From NCBI RefSeq assembly GCF_937876455.1, contig NZ_CALFIG010000293.1, forward strand, positions 1 through 11,792: 11,792 nt of DNA, given 5' to 3'. Below are positions 6,788-11,792 of this stretch, in pieces. This DNA comes from an uncultured Flavobacterium sp. (GTDB taxonomy: Bacteria > Bacteroidota > Bacteroidia > Flavobacteriales > Flavobacteriaceae). The position numbers and the translations under genes are program-made. Position 1 is the stretch's first letter; each line of letters opens with the position of its first letter. A model generated the notes under the pieces. It was not told the DNA's origin and did no database searches. It saw only the letters and a list, made by a program, of their open reading frames with translations.

Positions 6788-7639
6788 CTATTTGTTGTTT
6801 TTTAACACATAAATATGAGAAGAAAACTCTTTTTTAAACAATCCGACACAATTTGAGCGCAAACCAATAAAAACTGCCTTTATAAAATTAATTTTTCCTG
6901 TTTTATGTTTTTCGGACAACATACTTACATAAAAACTATCAAACCACATAGGTAATACACAAGCCAGATTCATGTCAACATCAGAGAACAATCTTTTTAT
7001 GCTCTTTTTTGAAAAATGCCACAAATGTCTTGGCACATCATAAGCGGCCCAATGTCTCTTATAATAAATTGCGTCATATGATTTATAATTTGGAACCGCA
7101 ACAATTAACGTGCCGCTAGGTTTTAATAGTTTTTTCAAATTTTTTATGTATTCTTCCAAATTAGGAACGTGTTCTAAAACGTGCCATAATGTTATTACAT
7201 CAAAAGAATTTGCGCTAAGCGAAACTAAATCATCTATAGTTGAAACGTTTTTAGAAATAGTAAGTTTTTTAGCCGCTTCGTTGGGTTCATAGCCCGTCGC
7301 TTTCCATCCTTGATTTTGTGCTTCAACTAAAAAATCTCCTGTTCCACATCCCACATCTAATAATGCACCCTTATTTTTATGGTAAGAATTGATTAATTTT
7401 ACTTTGTTTTTGATAGCTCTTTTTTTGACAAAATGATATATTTTTTCAAAAAACGTTCTTTTTCCATCTGTATGAGAAATATAATCTTCGCTTTCATAAT
7501 ATTTAGACAGTAGGGATAAATCGGGGAAGGGGTGTGTTTTTAATAAATCATATTCTTTATTATATAATAACGCAAATGTTTCTTTTGAAACGGAATAATC
7601 TTTAACTATTAAAAATTTATTTTCTTCTTTAAAATTCAT
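6788..7639 (-). CDS. Class I SAM-dependent methyltransferase
   Basis: This 283-residue protein has a standard Rossmann-type methyltransferase core: motif I LLDVGCGTGDF (93-103), the acidic post-I residue E118 in GYEPN, and DVITLWHVLEHV (147-158). LLKPSGTLIVAVPN (171-184) and the histidine-rich DVPRHLWHFS (201-210) follow. The N-terminal part (YSVSKETFALLYN, then KYYESEDYISHTD at 46-58) is shared with a Bacteroidota group of putative small-molecule or glycan methyltransferases. Related proteins often begin with Cys residues that are absent here. The substrate is unknown. It starts 59 bp after mnmG ends, with a parS-type site in the gap, so it may share the mnmG transcript. Nothing shows that it acts on tRNA, and the neighbourhood alone is weak evidence. 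Confidence 0.85.
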   Translation of the reverse strand: MNFKEENKFLIVKDYSVSKETFALLYNKEYDLLKTHPFPDLSLLSKYYESEDYISHTDGKRTFFEKIYHFVKKRAIKNKVKLINSYHKNKGALLDVGCGTGDFLVEAQNQGWKATGYEPNEAAKKLTISKNVSTIDDLVSLSANSFDVITLWHVLEHVPNLEEYIKNLKKLLKPSGTLIVAVPNYKSYDAIYYKRHWAAYDVPRHLWHFSKKSIKRLFSDVDMNLACVLPMWFDSFYVSMLSEKHKTGKINFIKAVFIGLRSNCVGLFKKEFSSHIYVLKNNK

Positions 7640-7669
7640 TTAGTCTGTGTTTATTGGCTTTAACAAGGT

Positions 7670-7685
7670 TGTTTCACGTGGAACT
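7670..7685. other. parS-type ParB-binding site 1 (one end mismatch)
   Basis: TGTTTCACGTGGAACT; its reverse complement AGTTCCACGTGAAACA differs from the classical parS consensus TGTTNCACGTGAAACA only at the first base. It lies in the 59-bp gap between mnmG and the methyltransferase gene. Two further parS-type sites about 1.9 kb away make a chance match unlikely. Confidence 0.78.
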
Positions 7686-7698
7686 AATCAATCTAAAT

Positions 7699-9576
7699 TT
7701 ATCTTCCCATATGAATTAACAATACTGAAATATCACTTGGCGACACGCCACTTATTCTAGAGGCTTGCGCAATTGTAGTTGGTTTTATTTTATTTAATTT
7801 TTGACGCGCTTCAATTGAAATTGATTTTATTTTATCAAAATCGAAATGATTTGGAATTATTACGTCTTCTAAACGATTTACTTTGTCTGCGTGGTTTTTC
7901 TCTTTTTCAATATATCCCGCATATTTTACTTGAATTTCCGCTTGTTCTATTACTTCATTGTCTAAATCATTTTCAGAAATATACGCTTGCACTTTTTCGA
8001 ATTTTACTATATCCGATAATTCTAATTGAGGTCTAGAAAACACTTTGTACATTTTATCTGGTTGTGTCATTGGTGAAGATCCTTTTTCTATTAAAACCGG
8101 ATTTGCTTCTTCTGGTTTAAGGCTTGTTTCTTTAAAAAAAGTGACAAACTTGTCTGAGGCTTCCTTTTTGTATTCCATTCTTTTTAAGCGCGAATCATCT
8201 GCTAAACCAATTTCAAACCCTTTTGGGGTTAAGCGTAAATCGGCATTGTCTTGTCTTAACAATGTTCTGTATTCTGCTCTTGAAGTAAACATTCTATAAG
8301 GTTCTTCTGTGCCTTTTGTAATTAAATCGTCAATTAAAACACCTATATATGCCTCGTCTCTTTTAAGAATTAATGGTTCTTTATCTTGTACTTGTAACGC
8401 CGCGTTAATTCCCGCCATTAAACCTTGCGAAGCCGCTTCTTCATATCCTGTTGTTCCGTTAATTTGTCCTGCAAAATAAAGGCCGTTTATTATTTTAGTT
8501 TCTAAGGTATGCTTTAATTGGGTAGGAGGGAAGTAGTCGTATTCTATTGCATAGCCGGGTCTAAAAAATTTCACATTTTTAAATCCTTCCACAGCACGTA
8601 ATGCGCTAAACTGAACTTCTTCAGGCAAAGACGTAGAAAATCCATTTACATAAAATTCAACCGTATTCCACCCTTCTGGCTCTACAAATAACTGGTGACG
8701 CTCTTTGTCTGCAAATCGGTTTATTTTGTCTTCAATTGACGGACAATATCTAGGGCCAATGCTTTTAATTCTTCCATTAAACATTGGGCTTCTGTCAAAA
8801 CCCTCACGTAATAAATCGTGAACCCCTTCTGAAGTATACGTCATGTAACAAGAACGTTGAGATGTTAAGGCCTTTGTTTGGTCTGAATATGAAAATTTTG
8901 AAGGGTTAACATCGCCCGGTTGTTCTATCATTTTAGAAAAATCTAATGATCTCCCATCTACTCGAGGCGGCGTACCTGTTTTCATTCTACCTGATTCAAA
9001 ACCAAGTTTAACTAAATCTTCCGTAATACCAAACGAAGCACTTTCGCCTGCTCTGCCGCCTCCAAATTGTTTTTCGCCAATATGAATTAAGCCGTTTAAA
9101 AAAGTTCCATTAGTTAATACAACTGTTTTTCCCTTAATAACTACACCTAATGATGTTTTAATTCCAACAATTTTATCACCTTCTGTTAGAATGCCCGAAA
9201 CCATTTCTTGATAAAAATCAAGGTTTGGTGTTTGCTCCAACATCAATCTCCATTCTTCCGCAAAACGCATTCTGTCGCTTTGACATCTTGGAGACCACAT
9301 AGCTGGGCCTTTCGATAAATTTAACATCTTGAATTGAATAGCGGTTCTGTCTGACACAATACCAGAATAACCACCAAGCGCATCAATTTCTCTTACTATT
9401 TGCCCTTTAGCAATACCTCCCATTGCAGGATTACAAGACATTTGAGCAATGTTTTGTAAATTCATCGTGACTAAAAGCGTTGAACAGCCCATATTAGCAG
9501 CAGCAGCAGCAGCCTCACAACCCGCGTGCCCTCCGCCAACAACTATTACATCATATGTGTCTTGAAATAAACTCAT
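7699..9576 (-). CDS. mnmG: tRNA uridine-5-carboxymethylaminomethyl modification enzyme MnmG (GidA)
   Basis: MnmG works with MnmE, using FAD, NADH and methylene-tetrahydrofolate, to build the (carboxymethyl)aminomethyl group on wobble uridine 34 of certain tRNAs. The 625-residue length is normal. Visible marks are the FAD loop VVGGGHAGCEA (12-22), SCNPAMGG (47-54) and TGTPPRVDGRSLDF (200-213). The catalytic Cys is likely C278 in GPRYCPSIEDKINRF (274-288). AGQINGTTGYEEAASQG (369-385), EPYRMFTSRAEYR (425-437) and a C-terminal domain ending ISGVSPSDISVLLIHMGR complete the match. A run of six identical GCT codons encodes Ala22-27. The ATG directly abuts a 16-bp parS site, so parS occupies the ribosome-binding position. 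It lies 41 bp downstream of ybeY, with a hairpin between them. Confidence 0.98.
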   Translation of the reverse strand: MSLFQDTYDVIVVGGGHAGCEAAAAAANMGCSTLLVTMNLQNIAQMSCNPAMGGIAKGQIVREIDALGGYSGIVSDRTAIQFKMLNLSKGPAMWSPRCQSDRMRFAEEWRLMLEQTPNLDFYQEMVSGILTEGDKIVGIKTSLGVVIKGKTVVLTNGTFLNGLIHIGEKQFGGGRAGESASFGITEDLVKLGFESGRMKTGTPPRVDGRSLDFSKMIEQPGDVNPSKFSYSDQTKALTSQRSCYMTYTSEGVHDLLREGFDRSPMFNGRIKSIGPRYCPSIEDKINRFADKERHQLFVEPEGWNTVEFYVNGFSTSLPEEVQFSALRAVEGFKNVKFFRPGYAIEYDYFPPTQLKHTLETKIINGLYFAGQINGTTGYEEAASQGLMAGINAALQVQDKEPLILKRDEAYIGVLIDDLITKGTEEPYRMFTSRAEYRTLLRQDNADLRLTPKGFEIGLADDSRLKRMEYKKEASDKFVTFFKETSLKPEEANPVLIEKGSSPMTQPDKMYKVFSRPQLELSDIVKFEKVQAYISENDLDNEVIEQAEIQVKYAGYIEKEKNHADKVNRLEDVIIPNHFDFDKIKSISIEARQKLNKIKPTTIAQASRISGVSPSDISVLLIHMGR

Positions 9577-9592
9577 TGTTCCACGTGAAACA
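9577..9592. other. parS-type ParB-binding site 2 (full consensus match), abutting the mnmG start
   Basis: TGTTCCACGTGAAACA matches all defined positions of the classical 16-bp parS consensus TGTTNCACGTGAAACA. Its edge is directly next to the mnmG start codon at 9574-9576. On the mnmG strand it reads TGTTTCACGTGGAACA followed by ATG, so GGAA lies where a ribosome-binding sequence would be. Confidence 0.9.
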
Positions 9593-9611
9593 TTAAATAA
9601 TTATATAATTA

Positions 9612-9647
9612 AAAATTTTATTGTTCCACGTGGAACAATAAAATTTT
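9612..9647 (-). terminator. 36-bp perfect palindrome at the end of ybeY: hairpin with terminator features
   Basis: The sequence from 9612 to 9647 is a perfect palindrome with no spacer, centred between 9629 and 9630. Its middle 16 bp are parS site 3, and the outer 10 bp on each side are A/T only. On the minus strand the last arm runs into TTTTT, as in an intrinsic terminator for the transcript carrying ybeY. It includes the ybeY stop codon. A DNA-level role as an extended ParB or other protein site is the alternative. Confidence 0.5.
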
Positions 9648-10037
9648 CTCCTCTTCTTTGTTGCGCATTAAAAGCGCGTCCTCTTTTCTTTTGTCTTTAT
9701 ATCCACAATAGTGTAACACACCATGTGCTAAAACCCTTTTTAATTCTTCTTCAAAAGAAACTTTAAAATCAAGCGCATTATCTTTTACGCGCTCAACAGA
9801 AACAAATATGTCGCCAGAAATCAACTTTCCTTCTGTATAATCAAAGCTTATAATATCTGTCAGTGTATCGTGATTTAGATATTGCATGTTTATGGCGTGT
9901 AAATAATCGTCGTCACAAAAAATATAATTTATTTCGCCAACCAAAAACCCTTCTGAACGAATAATAGTACAAATCCAATCGGCATGTTTCTTTTCGTCAG
10001 TAAGTATAAAATCAGTCTCGTAATTAAATGTAACCAT
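9618..10037 (-). CDS. ybeY: Endoribonuclease YbeY (rRNA maturation and ribosome quality control)
   Basis: YbeY is a metal-dependent single-strand endoribonuclease involved in 16S rRNA 3' maturation and 70S quality control. The 139-residue protein has the conserved YLNHDTLTDIISFDY (53-67), GDIFVS (75-80) and the metal-site region LAHGVLHYCGYKDK (103-116). The classical motif is HGxLHxxGxDH. Here H105 and H109 are kept but the third His is Asp (D115), a change I recall as usual in Bacteroidota. MRNKEEE (124-130) follows, and the last residues ILLFHVEQ are encoded by a parS palindrome. The start ATG overlaps the stop of the upstream DUF4175-type gene by one base (TAATG), so translation is probably coupled. 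Confidence 0.93.
   Translation of the reverse strand: MVTFNYETDFILTDEKKHADWICTIIRSEGFLVGEINYIFCDDDYLHAINMQYLNHDTLTDIISFDYTEGKLISGDIFVSVERVKDNALDFKVSFEEELKRVLAHGVLHYCGYKDKRKEDALLMRNKEEEKILLFHVEQ
9622..9637. other. parS-type ParB-binding site 3 (perfect palindrome) inside the ybeY 3' end
   Basis: TGTTCCACGTGGAACA is a perfect 16-bp palindrome of the parS type. It differs from TGTTNCACGTGAAACA at one base, and that change restores symmetry. It lies 29 bp from site 2, supplies the codons for the FHVEQ tail of YbeY, and forms the core of a 36-bp palindrome. Confidence 0.87.
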
Positions 10038-11792
10038 TATTTATTAAAATAAGATTGAACCCGCTGGTTAAAGTTTGGCTGCAAAGGTAAACTTTGTCTG
10101 TTTAATATTTCAACACTTTGTAAATAATTTAATAAAGCAGGAGGAAGCGGTTTGTTTGCGCCTAAATAATCTTTTGTGTTTGTGTTTGCTTCTCTTTTTG
10201 TGTCTTGTCCTTGCTGTTTTTGTGCGTTCTCAAGCTTTAACAATTCGTGTGTTACTTGTAACGCTCTATTATAATTTTCTTGAGAGAAACCTTTATTTAT
10301 TAATTGTTTTTCCAGCTCTTTCATTTTTTGAAGGGCACTCTGGCCGTTTCCGCTTAGACCTTGTTTGTTTAATTCTTGTTCTAACGACTCTCTTAGTTCT
10401 TGTTGTTGTTTTAAAATTTCTAAGAGTTTGCCCGCGTCTCCCTCAGCCCCTTCAGAACCATTTTGTCCGCCTTTACCTGTTGAGCCTTGTTGGTTTGGTT
10501 TGCCTTTTTGTCCAGGTTTATTACCCTCTTGCTCGCCTTTCATTTTTTCGCCAAGACCTTTCTGCTTTTGAATAATATCGGACAATTGTTGTCCGCTACC
10601 ACTTCCTTTACCTGGTTTTGGTTTTCCGCCGCCTGATGCGCTCATATTTGCATTATTCATGTCGCTTTGTACATTGCTTAAAAAATCGGCAAGTTTGTTT
10701 GCTGATGACAAAACAAATTGTTGGTGTGAAATACCTTTATACCTATTCGTTGTTGGTAGATTTTCAATTGCTTTTTCTAAGTTGTAATGCACCTCTTCAA
10801 TTTCTTTTAATACAATATCGGATAATTTTGGTTGACGCATTGCTAATGCAAACAAACTATCATCCACGTGTTTAAACTGTGTCTTCAATTCTTGTTGCTT
10901 TTTTAATAAGGAATTAATCGCTGTTTTAGAATTGGTTATCCCTTTAAACTTATTGAGTAATTTTTCTTGATCAAAAGAAAAAGTAAGCAAATTGTCTAAA
11001 ATTTGTCTAAGCACTTTAGCATCTTCTTGATTATCTTGCATCTCACCAGACGACATAGAGTCGGACATTTTTTGACTCATTTGTTTCATTTTGTTGGCAG
11101 CAGATTTTTGATTTTTATTGGCTGCTGATGCTTGTTTTTTTTCTAAATTATCCTCAGCTTTTTGTTGTTCCTGTTCCACGTCTTTTTGATCTCCTTTATC
11201 GTTAGGAATATCCATTGGTGATTTTAATTCTTTATTTTCTTTGTCTAACGCATCAAGCTCCTTTTTAATAGCATCAAACTCTTTAGAAACTTTATTTTGT
11301 TCATCTAGAGATTCTTTTTCATCCTTTGCTAATTGTTCTTGTTTTTGGGCTAATTGCTCTAATTTTTCTATAAGTTGATTTGCTTTTTGTTCCACATAGT
11401 AACGCTTAGTTAATTCAACTAATTGTTCCAATGATTTTTGTTGTGTTTTAGCTTGTTGTTTTAACTTATCGGCTTTATCAAACAATTCATCTTTTTGTAA
11501 TTTCTTGGTTAACTCTTCTAATTCTTTTAAAAGTTTCTCGTTTTTTTGTGCTTCTTTTTCCGCTTTATCAAGCCTGTCTAACAACTCTTTTTTGTCTGAA
11601 TCTTTTTGTTCTGGTTTAAAATTTTCGAGATTTTCTTTCGTTTTTTCATATGCAGCTTTATATCCGCGTGACTTCCAAAAATCGAAAGCACCTTCTCCAA
11701 TACCGAACCGACTAATTGGTATACTGCACTGCTTGAGTAAGTTTTGAAAGCGATCAACATTAGCTGAAATATCCTGACTTTTGAAATACGCT
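10037..11792 (-). CDS. C-terminal part of a large coiled-coil protein, DUF4175-type (partial)
   Basis: The frame is open from the TAA at 10037-10039 to the right edge (584 residues visible), so the gene begins outside the window; an internal TTG at 11584 is not a credible start. The visible N-terminal part (FGIGEGAFDFWKSRGYKAAY) leads into long Lys/Glu/Gln coiled coils. A Gly/Lys/Pro/Gln/Ser-rich low-complexity stretch lies at about DNA 10430-10645, followed by more coiled coil and the ending LPPALLNYLQSVEILNRQS. This architecture and C-terminus fit the large DUF4175-type proteins of Flavobacteria, whose missing N-terminal part is expected to carry membrane segments. The function is unknown. 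It directly precedes ybeY with a one-base stop/start overlap, an arrangement I recall in this lineage. Confidence 0.8.
   Translation of the reverse strand, partial: AYFKSQDISANVDRFQNLLKQCSIPISRFGIGEGAFDFWKSRGYKAAYEKTKENLENFKPEQKDSDKKELLDRLDKAEKEAQKNEKLLKELEELTKKLQKDELFDKADKLKQQAKTQQKSLEQLVELTKRYYVEQKANQLIEKLEQLAQKQEQLAKDEKESLDEQNKVSKEFDAIKKELDALDKENKELKSPMDIPNDKGDQKDVEQEQQKAEDNLEKKQASAANKNQKSAANKMKQMSQKMSDSMSSGEMQDNQEDAKVLRQILDNLLTFSFDQEKLLNKFKGITNSKTAINSLLKKQQELKTQFKHVDDSLFALAMRQPKLSDIVLKEIEEVHYNLEKAIENLPTTNRYKGISHQQFVLSSANKLADFLSNVQSDMNNANMSASGGGKPKPGKGSGSGQQLSDIIQKQKGLGEKMKGEQEGNKPGQKGKPNQQGSTGKGGQNGSEGAEGDAGKLLEILKQQQELRESLEQELNKQGLSGNGQSALQKMKELEKQLINKGFSQENYNRALQVTHELLKLENAQKQQGQDTKREANTNTKDYLGANKPLPPALLNYLQSVEILNRQSLPLQPNFNQRVQSYFNK

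Noticed and set aside
9496..9513. Six-fold trinucleotide repeat (AGC on the plus strand)
   Set aside because: It encodes the Ala run in the first helix after the FAD loop of MnmG, so it is ordinary coding sequence, although it could be prone to slippage.
9699..9707. DnaA-box-like ATATCCACA, plus a similar TTATCCATA in the 6579-6787 gap
   Set aside because: Each differs from TTATNCACA by one base and they are isolated, with no cluster or unwinding element, so there is no support for an origin in this window.
10865..10870. CACGTG core in the coiled-coil gene, and another at 2531-2536 in the mltD-like gene
   Set aside because: Only the 6-bp core matches; the flanks do not fit parS.
11174..11189. 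Half parS-like TGTTCCACGT within the coiled-coil gene
   Set aside because: The left ten bases match but none of the right six do; ParB sites need both halves, and this stretch is explained by coding.
11582..11584. TTG as a start for the large coiled-coil protein
   Set aside because: The same frame continues upstream to the edge with coding-like sequence, so the TTG is an internal Leu codon.
11578..11760. Short minus-strand reading frame near the right edge
   Set aside because: It overlaps the continuous coding frame of the DUF4175-type protein, which stays open to the window edge, and its product looks like no known protein.

Overview
The window looks like chromosomal DNA from a Bacteroidota member, most likely Flavobacteriaceae. 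The evidence is its strong AT-richness, TAnnTTTG-type -7 promoter elements without clear Shine-Dalgarno sequences, a DUF4175-type protein, and lineage-typical forms of HolB and YbeY. Genus cannot be set from the sequence alone. No mobile element, CRISPR array, tRNA or rRNA was seen.

Layout. Positions 1-854 (+) hold a tight run: the 3' end of an unidentified gene, a small RDD-family membrane protein, and an overlapping gene for a small secreted protein. A perfect 14-bp stem terminator separates this run from a convergent minus-strand block: elaA-like acetyltransferase (887-1327), an MltD-like lytic transglycosylase with LysM repeats (1389-3047) and phosphoglycerate kinase (3126-4313). From the divergent intergenic region 4314-4450, a plus-strand pair follows: holB (clamp-loader delta' subunit) and a DoxX-like membrane protein (to 6000). 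A second bidirectional terminator faces a Skp/OmpH-like lipoprotein on the minus strand (6030-6578). The rest is minus strand. Read in transcription order it is the C-terminal part of a DUF4175-type protein (running off the right edge), ybeY, mnmG (gidA) and a SAM-dependent methyltransferase.

The genes are mostly housekeeping: glycolysis (pgk), replication (holB), cell-wall turnover (mltD-like), envelope biogenesis (skp-like), ribosome maturation (ybeY) and tRNA wobble modification (mnmG).

The most notable non-coding signal is three ParB-binding parS-type sites (centres near 7677, 9584 and 9629) bracketing mnmG. One fits the classical 16-bp parS consensus completely and abuts the mnmG start codon. 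One is a perfect palindrome that extends to 36 bp, forms the last codons of ybeY and resembles an intrinsic terminator. One, with a single end mismatch, lies between mnmG and the methyltransferase gene. This suggests the window is in or near the chromosome's centromere and origin domain, although no parAB genes and no oriC are inside it. I found no convincing new multi-gene system; the parS arrangement is the part most worth following up.
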